From the NCBI GenBank assembly GCA_045580835.1, contig JAZNOM010000031.1, positions 1-21,110 on the forward strand: a DNA stretch of 21,110 nt. Reading direction: 5' to 3'. Each line of letters begins with the position of its first letter. Within the stretch, counting starts at the first letter, position 1. The notes beneath the pieces were generated by a model, which saw only the letters and a program-made list of their open reading frames with translations, made no database searches and was not told the DNA's origin. The translations under genes were made by a program, and so were the position numbers. This document shows, one piece after another, positions 1 to 7,255 of this stretch. This stretch comes from UMGS902 sp045580835 (GTDB lineage Bacteria; Bacillota; Clostridia; Oscillospirales; CAG-272).

Positions 1-1
1 G

Positions 2-127
2 GTTGTAAAAATGAGCCGCGACCTGCACGCCTCCGAGTTTAACGAGGGCAACGTTATGACCGAATATGAAACGAACTTTTCATCCCAAGGCATGCCCATA
101 AATTTTGCTGAAGTAAAAACAAAATAA
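2..127 (+). CDS. trmB: tRNA (guanine-N7-)-methyltransferase, C-terminal fragment cut by window edge
   Basis: Only the last 41 codons lie in the window, and the reading frame is open from base 2 to the TAA at 125-127. The family makes m7G46 in the variable loop of tRNAs using S-adenosylmethionine, in the cytoplasm. The visible tail carries the closing motif of bacterial TrmB: a DLH box, then EGNVMTEYE, then NFSSQGMPI and a short basic end. From memory this follows the Bacillus subtilis TrmB ending (DLHNS...EGNIMTEYEEKFSALGQPIYRAEV) almost position for position. The SAM-binding domain is outside the window. The gene is convergent with the minus-strand genes that follow, and an insertion sequence begins 14 bases after its stop, so any native terminator has been displaced or lost. 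Confidence 0.88.
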   Translation, partial: VVKMSRDLHASEFNEGNVMTEYETNFSSQGMPINFAEVKTK

Positions 128-141
128 AAAATCCCGCAAAA

Positions 142-166
142 TGAAGTGAACCCAAAAGTTTAGACA
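142..166 (+). repeat. Terminal inverted repeat of the IS3-family element, orfB-proximal end
   Basis: The sequence begins TGAAGTGAACCC and ends TTTAGACA. It matches the reverse complement of 1404-1428 at about 19 of 25 positions without gaps. It begins 15 bases downstream of the trmB stop codon. Confidence 0.8.
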
Positions 167-176
167 AAAATAAATA

Positions 177-977
177 TTAAATTGATTGCGAATGAGTTCG
201 GTATTGTACCGGACTCATTCCTTTTAGTTTTAAAGAAATTCTATTGTTGTTGTAATAATGTATGTATTCTTCTAACTTTTCAATGAATCCCCTAGGGGAT
301 TCAAATTTTTCGCCGTAAAACATCTCGACCTTAAGCCTGCCGAAAAAGGTTTCCATAGCTCCGTTATCCATACAGTTTCCTTTTCGAGACATACTTTGCG
401 TAATGTTATGCTCGGCGAGTAGCCGTTGGTATTCGGCATGTTGGTATTGCCAGCCTTGGTCCGAGTGGAATAAAGGTGTTGCATCAGCAGGAAGTTTCTC
501 AAATAATCCTGTTAGCATTTCTCGTATTTGTTGCAAATTCGGACTTAAAGAAATTGAATACGAAACAATCTCATTGTTAAACAAATCAAGCACAGGAGAC
601 AAGTATACTTTTTCATCGCCAATCTTGAACTGTGTAACGTCTGTTGTCAGTTTTTCAAACGGCTTTTCTGCATAGAAGTTCCTTTGCAGAAGATTGTTTG
701 CGACCTTGCCGACTTCACCTTTGTAAGAATGGTATTTGTCATTCTTCCGTTGCTTACCTATCAAATTAAGGCTTCTCATAAGTTTTAATACCGTTTTATG
801 ATTAAGTGTATATCCCTTTTTACGCAATTCGGTTAACACTCTGCGGTATCCGTATCGGCTCTTGTTCTTATTGAATACTTCTACTATATCTCTCTTTACA
901 ATTTCATACTTGTCTTTATCCACTTGCTTTAAGTAATAGTAATACGTACTTCTTGCCAGACCGGCAAGCTTCAACAA
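177..977 (-). CDS. IS3-family transposase OrfB (DDE integrase domain)
   Basis: This is the catalytic half of an IS150-like transposase, which cuts and joins element ends through a circular intermediate. Counting from the nominal start, an HTH_21-like region covers residues 30-80 and the integrase core about 105-260. The DDE triad is visible as D113 (TTDVTQ), D173 (HSDQGWQYQ) and E209 (DNGAMETFFG), with exactly 35 residues between the second D and the E, as the family requires. There is no ATG and no ribosome binding site at the N-terminus; the nominal start is a TTG. In the same frame the protein continues upstream (LIVSELRQKYPLKELLK) to the frameshift site at 1022-1027, so the natural product is almost certainly an OrfAB fusion. 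No internal stop or deletion is seen. Confidence 0.92.
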   Translation of the reverse strand: MLKLAGLARSTYYYYLKQVDKDKYEIVKRDIVEVFNKNKSRYGYRRVLTELRKKGYTLNHKTVLKLMRSLNLIGKQRKNDKYHSYKGEVGKVANNLLQRNFYAEKPFEKLTTDVTQFKIGDEKVYLSPVLDLFNNEIVSYSISLSPNLQQIREMLTGLFEKLPADATPLFHSDQGWQYQHAEYQRLLAEHNITQSMSRKGNCMDNGAMETFFGRLKVEMFYGEKFESPRGFIEKLEEYIHYYNNNRISLKLKGMSPVQYRTHSQSI

Positions 978-1015
978 TTCTTTAAGCGGATACTTCTGCC
1001 TTAGTTCGGAGACGA

Positions 1016-1381
1016 TTAACGCTTTTTGCCGTTCTCTCGCTCTTCCGCAAGAACTAAGGCACTCAGTTTTTTTAAGTACTCTATCTCCATTCGCAGCCTT
1101 TGATTCTCTGCGATTAAATCTTCTTCTACTTTCCTATCAAGTTTAGGTGGTCTTCCTTTCCTTGTTCCACTTGCTTTGCAAGCTCTGCCTCGTCTTTCTT
1201 TCATCAGACCTTCGGCTCCTTCTTCTAAGTATATGCGTTCCCACCTTGCTATCACATGATGATTTATACCGTATTTCCTTTCGGTTTCCATCATGCCTAA
1301 ATGGTGTTCTCGCATATCCAGTATAACACTTATTTTGAATTCTGCCGAGTATTTTCTAAAATTTTGTCCTCTTTTTGCCAT
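1016..1381 (-). CDS. IS3-family transposase OrfA (HTH and leucine-zipper protein)
   Basis: OrfA is the DNA-binding half of the transposase. I start it at the ATG 1379-1381 (MAKRGQNFRKYS) because a GGAGGTG ribosome binding site precedes that codon; the frame stays open upstream but lacks a better signal. The helix-turn-helix spans about residues 8-55 (YSAEFKISVILDM, then YGINHHVIARWERIY). A basic linker (TRKGRPPK) follows, then a coiled coil (DLIAENQRLRMEIEYLKKLSA), used in the family for multimerisation. The gene ends at TAA 1016-1018, just past an AAAAAG slippery run that leads into OrfB. No terminator separates it from the 662-aa gene upstream on the same strand, so read-through from there could add to its expression. 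Confidence 0.9.
   Translation of the reverse strand: MAKRGQNFRKYSAEFKISVILDMREHHLGMMETERKYGINHHVIARWERIYLEEGAEGLMKERRGRACKASGTRKGRPPKLDRKVEEDLIAENQRLRMEIEYLKKLSALVLAEERENGKKR
1022..1027 (-). promoter_or_regulatory. Programmed -1 frameshift slippery site (AAAAAG) joining OrfA and OrfB
   Basis: On the minus strand the end of orfA reads GGC AAA AAG CGT TAA. A -1 slip on the A run turns this into AAA GCG TTA ATC GTC and so on, giving ALIVSELRQKYPLKELLK directly in the OrfB frame. The site is two codons before the OrfA stop, OrfB has no start codon of its own, and AAAAAG-type slippery sites are the known IS150-group mechanism. I did not fold the downstream sequence for a stimulatory structure. 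Confidence 0.8.
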
Positions 1382-1403
1382 AAAAAATATGCACCTCCAA
1401 AAG

Positions 1404-1428
1404 TGTCTAACTTTTGGGGTGCATATCA
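1404..1428 (-). repeat. Terminal inverted repeat of the IS3-family element, orfA-proximal end
   Basis: Read on the minus strand this begins TGATATGCACCCC and ends AGTTAGACA, pairing with 142-166. It lies just upstream of the orfA ribosome binding site. Confidence 0.8.
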
Positions 1429-1447
1429 CTTCGGGTGGATTTTTGTT

Positions 1448-3436
1448 TTATCTCTTAATCTTACCTTCAATTTCGGTGAGGCCTTCGTCGAAGAATGACC
1501 AATCATCGTGGAAACGGAGATTTTCAAGACGGAATGCGCACGGCCATGCAGGCAGCCACTGCGAGGGGCTGAACGCAGGCACGCCGTAACGTCCCCAACG
1601 GGTATGGAATACCGCCTCGTCCTGCGCACCTGCGGGACGAATACGACCGTTAAGATACATTGTACCGTCGGAAATGCACTGACACGCGTTGCACCAGAAT
1701 GCAACTGCACGCTCTCTCCACTGCTTAAAGCCGGTGATTTCATAAAGCTTGAGGAAAGAAAGCACATCGCGGAGCGCGTACTGGTCCATTGCCTGATGAG
1801 GTGTGGAAACGCTTGTTGAGCCGAATGTATCATAGCCCATCTTCTTGATAAGGCAATCATCGGGGTACTCAACGGTATAGTACATCATCCAGGTACATAA
1901 GTACCATGCAATTTTCTCTGCTCTCTCTACATACTTCTTATCACCGGTAATCTCATAGAGCGCAAGCGCATCGCGGAGAAGCGGCGAAGAGGATTCCTTG
2001 TCGATACTGTAGGTATCAAGTGCGCCAGCAGTAGTAAAGCCGTCACGCTCAAGTCCCTGATAGTAGAAATCAAACGCTTTTACCGCTGCGTCAAGATACT
2101 TCTTGTCGCCCGTCTTTTTATAAGCGGTGATGATAGGAAGAACCAAGAAACAACCGATTGTACCCTTTTTCGTGCGGAGAGTTCCGTCATCATTCCAGGA
2201 TTTTGCAAAAGAGCCTTCCTCATCCTGTCTTTCAAGCGCAAAATCGCAAATGTTCAGCGCAGTCTTAAGATACTCAGGCTTGTCAATACCTGCCTTTTGG
2301 AGCAAATCATACGCCTCAAAGAAGCCGTCAGCACCTGTACCGAGGTTGCAGGCATCGTTCTGGAAAAGTATCATTCCGTTTTCATCACGGCGGAACTTCT
2401 TACCTTTGAAGTTCTTATAGGTTTCAAACATGCACTCGCCAAGTTTATAACGGTTGAAATCTTCATCGGTGAGCTTTTCAAAGTCAACATATCTCCAGGG
2501 GTCATAGTCAATCTTTACGCTGATGTGACCTGCATCGCGGTGACCGAACTTAATCCAGTTATCATGAGCGCGTATAGCGATGTCAAGCTTTTCCTTGTCG
2601 CCCGTGTTGAGATAGTCCCAGATATAGGCATTAGCCATAGAAGCGCTCTGTCCTACCCAGCCAAGCTCATAGCGATGCTCACACTTTTTATATGAGTGAG
2701 TGCCGGGGTACCACTGTGCGCCAACAGTAAAGCCGTTAAAGCCGTTCTCCTCCTCCTGATAGAGGTAGCGGCAATATGCGATAGAAAGGCGGTAAAGCTC
2801 TTTAGCGGTCATGGGTGCCGCGATTGCGTGACCGTAGTAACGCCATGCAAAATCAAGCAGACTGTCATAGCGGTGCTTTTTGCCATTTGTATTAGGAACT
2901 GCAAGAATAATCGCCTCAAAATCGCAGCTTGGCTCCATTGTGCCTTGGAAAGGCTCGCCCCAGAAATGGCGCTGAAGCGTTCTCGGCTTTTCCTCTTCAG
3001 GGAAAATTACCACATGAAGCTCGCCCTCGTCAACCTTGTAGAGAGAGCATGCGTTGTTGTCGTTTTCCTTTGCCATAAGTGCAACGGAAATCTCGTCATT
3101 TTCACTGTATGTACATGAGGGGATAGTACCTCTGTGAGATGCCCAGGACCAAGGAGTGCCGTCGGTATCTCTGTCGCCAATATACTCTGCAAGAGAGCCC
3201 CAGCCGTTTCCGTTATAACTTATCGCAGGAACCATGGTGAATGTAGGTTCACCAACAAGCAGCATCTCCATGCGCATGTGGTCGGTTGGAACATCGGTGT
3301 GACGCAGCCACTTAAACGCGCCGTTTTCAATAGGCTCAAAGGTGTCGGTTGCACCGTCTACGCCTAAAATTTTGGCATATTCTTTGCCGTTTACTACAAC
3401 GGCATGGCCATAGTCGGTTTTCTTGATACTAACCAT
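1448..3436 (-). CDS. Putative intracellular glycoside hydrolase-like protein with alpha/alpha-toroid fold
   Basis: The product is 662 aa with no signal peptide or membrane segment, so it is probably cytoplasmic. I could not assign a named family. Residues 1 to about 200 look beta-rich and hold many aromatic and acidic residues. From about 210 onward there are repeated amphipathic helices spaced like an (alpha/alpha)6 barrel, with recurring helix-pair signatures such as KLDIAIRAHDNWIKFG, KYLDAAVKAFDFYYQG, KYVERAEKIAWYLC and QWRERAVAFWCNACQ, typical of six-hairpin glycosidases and polysaccharide lyases. The C-terminus has a W/P-rich motif (NGRIRPAGAQDEAVFHTRWG, then SQWLPAWPCAFRLE) that may mark its own family. 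The ATG at 3434-3436 has a good GGAGG six bases upstream. It is a single-gene unit with its own promoter; no sugar transporter or regulator is adjacent. Function is inference from fold signature only. Confidence 0.6.
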   Translation of the reverse strand: MVSIKKTDYGHAVVVNGKEYAKILGVDGATDTFEPIENGAFKWLRHTDVPTDHMRMEMLLVGEPTFTMVPAISYNGNGWGSLAEYIGDRDTDGTPWSWASHRGTIPSCTYSENDEISVALMAKENDNNACSLYKVDEGELHVVIFPEEEKPRTLQRHFWGEPFQGTMEPSCDFEAIILAVPNTNGKKHRYDSLLDFAWRYYGHAIAAPMTAKELYRLSIAYCRYLYQEEENGFNGFTVGAQWYPGTHSYKKCEHRYELGWVGQSASMANAYIWDYLNTGDKEKLDIAIRAHDNWIKFGHRDAGHISVKIDYDPWRYVDFEKLTDEDFNRYKLGECMFETYKNFKGKKFRRDENGMILFQNDACNLGTGADGFFEAYDLLQKAGIDKPEYLKTALNICDFALERQDEEGSFAKSWNDDGTLRTKKGTIGCFLVLPIITAYKKTGDKKYLDAAVKAFDFYYQGLERDGFTTAGALDTYSIDKESSSPLLRDALALYEITGDKKYVERAEKIAWYLCTWMMYYTVEYPDDCLIKKMGYDTFGSTSVSTPHQAMDQYALRDVLSFLKLYEITGFKQWRERAVAFWCNACQCISDGTMYLNGRIRPAGAQDEAVFHTRWGRYGVPAFSPSQWLPAWPCAFRLENLRFHDDWSFFDEGLTEIEGKIKR

Positions 3437-3471
3437 TTTCTACCTCCGAAAAAACATATTAATACATTTCA

Positions 3472-3500
3472 ATTATATAGCATTATTTTGCACTACACAA
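3472..3500 (-). promoter_or_regulatory. Candidate sigma-A promoter for the 662-aa gene
   Basis: On the minus strand, TTGTGT (3495-3500), a 17-bp spacer and a perfect TATAAT (3472-3477) lie about 35 bases before the start codon. The -35 is weak (3 of 6), the -10 perfect. An AT-rich 5' leader follows. Confidence 0.55.
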
Positions 3501-3532
3501 TACTTTTTACTTTTAGGTTTATTTTTGGGCAA

Positions 3533-3560
3533 AAAAACAACTCCCGAAGGAGTTGTTTTT
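3533..3560 (-). terminator. Rho-independent terminator of the nucleoside ABC importer operon
   Basis: The arms AACAACTCC (3536-3544) and GGAGTTGTT (3549-3557) enclose a CGAA loop, which reads TTCG on the minus strand, a very stable tetraloop. On the minus strand the stem is followed by a run of T residues down to 3531. It begins 2 bases after the stop of the last permease gene and precedes the 662-aa gene promoter, separating the two units. Confidence 0.88.
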
Positions 3561-3561
3561 A

Positions 3562-4551
3562 TTATCTTTCTTCTCTGAAGTAGGAAAGTCCAAGGCTCTG
3601 CGGAGGCTGACTTTCGCGCTTTTCGCGGATACTTGTAATAACAAGTACAATGATTGTTACAACGTAAGGAAGCATCTTGAGAAGCTCCTGTTCGGCAAAG
3701 CTTACATTTACAACCGACCAAAGGATGTAAAGACCGCCGAAGAGGAATGCGCCAAGTATGCCTGCGTTAGGACGCCATACCGCAAAAATTACAAGTGCAA
3801 TTGCAAGCCAACCGCGGTCACCGAAACCGTCGTTTGCCCAGATACCCATGTAGTCAACTACGTAGTAAAGTCCGCCAAGACCTGCAATCATGCTTCCGAT
3901 GCAGGTTGCGACATACTTATACTTGTTTACGTTGATGCCTGCCGCATCAGCGGTTGCAGGATTCTCGCCAACTGCACGAAGATGAAGACCTACACGAGTG
4001 CGATTCAAAACAAACGCCGCCACAAGTGCGATTACAACCGCAAGATAAACAAGAAAGCCGTGCGAAAGGAAGATATCACCAAACCAACCAAGCTTTTCGG
4101 CAAAAGGAAGATTTGTCTTAAACAAAATCTTTGTGGCAGGGAACGAAAGCGAGGTTTCGCCGGTGCCGGAAAGCTTTGCAAGCGTACCGCCGAAAAAGTT
4201 GCCGATACCGATACCGAACGTGGTAAGCGCAAGACCCGTTACGTTCTGGTTTGCGCGAAGTGTAACGGTGAGGAAGCAATAGATAAGTCCCATCAGAAGC
4301 GAGCCAAGCAGCGCGCTTACAAAAGGAATTAAAATTGCAAGTGCGGGGTTCATAACATCTACCGAATGCTCGTAGAGAAACGCACCGGCGGCACCGGAAA
4401 TACCACCGACATACATGATTCCGGGGATACCGAGGTTAAGATGTCCCGACTTTTCGGTGATGATTTCACCCGTGGAGCCATAAAGCAGCGGAATACCCTG
4501 CATTATAGCACGGGGAAGAAACGAAAGAATAGAAGATAAAAACGCACTCAT
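3562..4551 (-). CDS. ABC transporter permease, nucleoside/BMP type (NupQ/RnsD-like)
   Basis: This 329-aa integral membrane protein is one of two permeases forming the pore of a nucleoside importer. It is highly hydrophobic with about 8-10 predicted membrane spans, starting with a short N-terminal segment (FLSSILSFLPRAIMQGIPLL). The family motif ITEKSGHLNLGIPGIMYVGG at residues 31-50 matches the conserved region of BPD_transp_2 permeases of the BMP class. RVGLHLRAVGENPATADAAG near residue 187 is the cytoplasmic coupling loop that contacts the ATPase. Its ATG overlaps the stop of the upstream permease (ATGA), with AAAGGAGGT inside that gene, implying translational coupling. It is the last gene of the operon and is followed by a strong terminator. 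The closest characterised systems known to me are B. subtilis NupNOPQ and streptococcal RnsBACD; the exact substrate cannot be read from sequence. Confidence 0.9.
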   Translation of the reverse strand: MSAFLSSILSFLPRAIMQGIPLLYGSTGEIITEKSGHLNLGIPGIMYVGGISGAAGAFLYEHSVDVMNPALAILIPFVSALLGSLLMGLIYCFLTVTLRANQNVTGLALTTFGIGIGNFFGGTLAKLSGTGETSLSFPATKILFKTNLPFAEKLGWFGDIFLSHGFLVYLAVVIALVAAFVLNRTRVGLHLRAVGENPATADAAGINVNKYKYVATCIGSMIAGLGGLYYVVDYMGIWANDGFGDRGWLAIALVIFAVWRPNAGILGAFLFGGLYILWSVVNVSFAEQELLKMLPYVVTIIVLVITSIREKRESQPPQSLGLSYFREER

Positions 4552-5654
4552 TTAGTTTTTACCTCCTTTTCGCGGAATTTGATTTGATAATTGATAAAGA
4601 ACTCACTGCCGATAATGAAGAAAATAATGATACCTGCAATGATATCAGAGAATGCCTGATTGAGTCCGAGGTCGGTTGCAACCTGACCCGCGCCCTTTTG
4701 CATGAATACAAGGATGAACGAAGTGAGAATCATAAAGAGCGGATTGAACTTTGCAAGCCATGAAACCATGATAGCGGTAAAGCCTCTGCCGCCTATGGTA
4801 TCGGGAGTAATGGAGTGGTCGCTTCCTGCAACAAGCAAAAATCCTGCAATGCCGCAAAGCGCGCCGGAAATAATCATTGTGCGGATGATTACTTTTTTAA
4901 CGTTGATACCGATGTAACGCGCGGTGTTTTCGCTCTCGCCGACTACCGAAATCTCATATCCGTGCTTGGAATACTTGAGATAAATATAAACAAACACGGT
5001 AAGCGCAAGAACGATAAGGATATTCAAAAGATATCTCTGTCCGAAAATACGGGGCAACCAACCGATGTTGGTGTCACCGTTAATCATACCAATCTGTCCC
5101 GAGCCCTTCGGCACAGCCCAAATGTTTGCAAAATAAGAAACTATCTGCATTGCGATATAGTTCATCATAAGGGTGTAGAGGGTTTCGTTTGTGCCCCAGT
5201 GTGCCTTGAAGAACGCGGGAACAAGTCCCCAGATTGCACCTGCGAGCATACTGCCGATAAGCATTACCGGAATCATAAGCCAACTTGGAATTGTACCTGT
5301 GAGCTTGAGCATAACTGCCGCCGCAACAAAGCCGCCGATAAGCGCCTGTCCTTCTGCTCCGATATTCCAGAATCGCATTTTAAATGCAGGAGTTACGGCA
5401 AGCGAAACGCAGAGAAGCATTGCAAGTGCCTGAAGCATGTTCCATATACGGTGTGAGGAGCCAAAAACGCCCTCAAACATCGTTACATAAATATCAAAAG
5501 GATTTTCGCCGGTGATTAGCACAGAAACAACGCCGCTGAAAACAAGCGCCGCCGCAACTGCGACAATTCTGATAATCCATGACTTCCACCAGACTATAGA
5601 GCCGCGCTTTACGATATGGAAGAGAGGTTCGCGTGATTTTTCATGCTTTGCCAT
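4548..5654 (-). CDS. ABC transporter permease, nucleoside/BMP type (NupP/RnsC-like)
   Basis: This 368-aa polytopic membrane protein is the larger of the two permeases. After a basic cytoplasmic N-terminus (residues 1-25, ending near RGSIVWWKSW) come about 9-10 hydrophobic spans. The family signature MRFWNIGAEGQALIGG lies near residues 92-107, and KHGYEISVVGESENTARYIG near 230-249 is the coupling-loop region, parallel to RVGLHLRAVGENPATADAAG in the partner permease. The ATG at 5652-5654 overlaps the stop of the ATPase gene by one base (TAATG), and its own stop overlaps the next start (ATGA), so the three genes are translated as a tight block. With the ATPase and the BMP lipoprotein it should import nucleosides or a related purine compound; that role is inferred from family and gene order. 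Confidence 0.9.
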   Translation of the reverse strand: MAKHEKSREPLFHIVKRGSIVWWKSWIIRIVAVAAALVFSGVVSVLITGENPFDIYVTMFEGVFGSSHRIWNMLQALAMLLCVSLAVTPAFKMRFWNIGAEGQALIGGFVAAAVMLKLTGTIPSWLMIPVMLIGSMLAGAIWGLVPAFFKAHWGTNETLYTLMMNYIAMQIVSYFANIWAVPKGSGQIGMINGDTNIGWLPRIFGQRYLLNILIVLALTVFVYIYLKYSKHGYEISVVGESENTARYIGINVKKVIIRTMIISGALCGIAGFLLVAGSDHSITPDTIGGRGFTAIMVSWLAKFNPLFMILTSFILVFMQKGAGQVATDLGLNQAFSDIIAGIIIFFIIGSEFFINYQIKFREKEVKTK

Positions 5655-7186
5655 TACATTTCTCCTCCTTCGTTTGCACTCTTGGTCATAAGCAGACCGA
5701 TTTCTTCCTTGGTAGCAGTTCTCGCATCTACAACGCCGGTTACTCTGCCGCCGCCGATAACAAGAATTCTGTCACAAAGTTCAAGCAAAACGTCAAGGTC
5801 TTCGCCAACAAAAATAACGGCAACGCCCTGCTCCTTTTGCTGATTTAAAAGATTGTATATAAGATAAGAGGAGTTGATATCAAGACCTCTTACGGGATAT
5901 GCTGCCATTAAAACAGTGGGTGCCGCTGCAATCTCACGGCCTACAAGCACCTTTTGTACGTTACCGCCCGAAAGACGGCGAACGGGTGTATTTGCATTTG
6001 GTGTTACTACCTCAAGGCGATTGATGATATCATCGGCAAGTTCTTTTGGCGCCTTGCGCTCAAGGAATACCGATTTGCCTTTGGAGTAGCTGCGGAGCAT
6101 CATATTGTCTACAATGTCCATATTTCCGACAAGTCCCATGCCAAGACGGTCCTCGGGAACAAACGAAAGACGAACGCCGAGGTCGCGTATCTGAATAGGA
6201 GTCTTGTCACGCAGGTCATCAACCTGCCCTGTTTTGGGATTGTGATAGTAAATATCGCCCTCGTTTATCTTCTGAAGACCTGCAATAGACTCAAGAAGTT
6301 CACGCTGACCGCTGCCTGCTATGCCTGCGATACCTAAAATCTCGCCGGAGTTTGCAACGAAAGAAACATCGTCAAGTACCTTTACACCTTCGCGATTAAG
6401 ACATGTAACGTCCTTAACTTCAAGACGCTTTTGTACGTTTTTAGGCTCGGTACGGTCGATATTAAGTTCAACCTTTTTGCCCACCATCATTTCGGTGAGC
6501 GCCATTTCATTAGTTTCGGCTGTATTTACGGTGCCCGCGTACTTGCCCTTACAAAGTACCGATACTCTGTCGGAAAGCGAAAGCACCTCGTGAAGCTTGT
6601 GTGTAATAATTACGATAGCCTTACCGTCTTTGCGCATATTGCGAAGCACCTTGAAAAGCTTTTGCGTTTCCTGCGGTGTAAGCACGGCGGTAGGCTCGTC
6701 CAGAATAAGAATGTCCGCGCCGCGGTAAAGCACCTTGATAATCTCAACGGTCTGCTTTTCCGAAACCGACATCTCATATATCTTTTTATCGGGGTCAATA
6801 TCAAAGCCGTACTGCTCACTGATTTCTTTTACGCGTGCAGCCGCCTTTTTCACATCATAGCCTCCGTCATTTTCAAGACCGAGAATGATGTTTTCTGTAG
6901 CGGTAAAAACATCAACAAGCTTAAAATGCTGATGTATCATACCGATACCGTACTTGAAGGCATCCTTGGGCGAGCTGATAACTACCTCTTCACCGTCAAT
7001 AAAAATCTGACCGTGGTCGGGATAGTAAATACCCGCAATCATATTCATAAGTGTGGTCTTGCCGCTGCCGTTTTCGCCGAGAATGGACAAAATCTCACCG
7101 CGGTTGACTGTAAGGTCCACATTGTCGTTAGCGACAATATTACCAAAGGTCTTGGTTATACCTTTAAGTTCAATAGCTACGCTCAA
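5654..7186 (-). CDS. ABC transporter ATP-binding protein with two nucleotide-binding domains (NupO/RnsA-like)
   Basis: This 510-aa cytoplasmic ATPase carries two fused nucleotide-binding domains, as in sugar- and nucleoside-type importers. Domain 1 has Walker A GENGSGKT (37-44), a Q-loop at MIHQHFK (83-89), the signature MSVSEKQ (139-145) and Walker B ILILDEP (159-165). Domain 2 has a degenerate Walker A (GIAGSGQRE), an intact signature (RRLSGGNVQK) and a degenerate Walker B (VLMAAYPVRGLD). This asymmetry is normal for the family and suggests that domain 1 does the hydrolysis. The start is TTG at 7184-7186, preceded by GGAGG at 7 bases; no ATG fits better. It lies 69 bases after the BMP gene, behind a strong hairpin, and overlaps the next permease start by one base. 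Confidence 0.93.
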   Translation of the reverse strand: MSVAIELKGITKTFGNIVANDNVDLTVNRGEILSILGENGSGKTTLMNMIAGIYYPDHGQIFIDGEEVVISSPKDAFKYGIGMIHQHFKLVDVFTATENIILGLENDGGYDVKKAAARVKEISEQYGFDIDPDKKIYEMSVSEKQTVEIIKVLYRGADILILDEPTAVLTPQETQKLFKVLRNMRKDGKAIVIITHKLHEVLSLSDRVSVLCKGKYAGTVNTAETNEMALTEMMVGKKVELNIDRTEPKNVQKRLEVKDVTCLNREGVKVLDDVSFVANSGEILGIAGIAGSGQRELLESIAGLQKINEGDIYYHNPKTGQVDDLRDKTPIQIRDLGVRLSFVPEDRLGMGLVGNMDIVDNMMLRSYSKGKSVFLERKAPKELADDIINRLEVVTPNANTPVRRLSGGNVQKVLVGREIAAAPTVLMAAYPVRGLDINSSYLIYNLLNQQKEQGVAVIFVGEDLDVLLELCDRILVIGGGRVTGVVDARTATKEEIGLLMTKSANEGGEM

Positions 7187-7204
7187 AATTATACCTCCGT
7201 AATA

Positions 7205-7246
7205 ACAAGTGTAGGCGAGGCAAAACGCCTCGCCTTATAAACTTGT
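7205..7246 (-). promoter_or_regulatory. Intercistronic stem-loop between the BMP lipoprotein and ATPase genes
   Basis: A 9-bp GC-rich stem, AGGCGAGGC (7213-7221) with GCCTCGCCT (7227-7235), is nested in an outer ACAAGT/ACTTGT pairing (7205-7210 with 7241-7246). On the minus strand no T-run follows, so it is not a normal full terminator. Such hairpins after binding-protein genes in ABC operons usually stabilise the upstream mRNA or cause partial termination, giving more binding protein than membrane complex. The role is inferred. Confidence 0.7.
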
Positions 7247-7255
7247 AAAAATCAA

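Larger units (their letters stand above)
142..1428 (-). mobile_element. IS3-family insertion sequence (IS150-like), about 1.29 kb, apparently intact
   Basis: The element has imperfect 25-bp terminal inverted repeats at 142-166 and 1404-1428 that match at about 19 positions and share CCC, AAA and AGACA blocks. It encodes OrfA and OrfB on the minus strand, overlapping at a -1 slippery site, and the DDE triad is complete. The length is normal for the family. No 3-5 bp target duplication is visible: the left flank reads CAAAA and the right flank CTTCG. The similarity of the ends may continue outward (GAAGTGA on both sides), so the exact boundaries are uncertain by about 5 bp. The element sits between the convergent 3' ends of trmB and the 662-aa gene and breaks neither. 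Confidence 0.85.

Noticed and set aside
3553..3725. Possible small RNA at the end of the transporter operon
   Set aside because: The only structure is an ordinary intrinsic terminator placed directly after the stop codon.
3553..4332. Plus-strand frame antisense to a permease gene
   Set aside because: It is rich in Cys, Lys and Arg with no domain, as expected for the reverse of a membrane-protein gene.
6431..7240. Long plus-strand frame antisense to the double ATPase gene
   Set aside because: The ATPase is unmistakable on the other strand; the antisense product has no motifs and its frame crosses the intercistronic hairpin.
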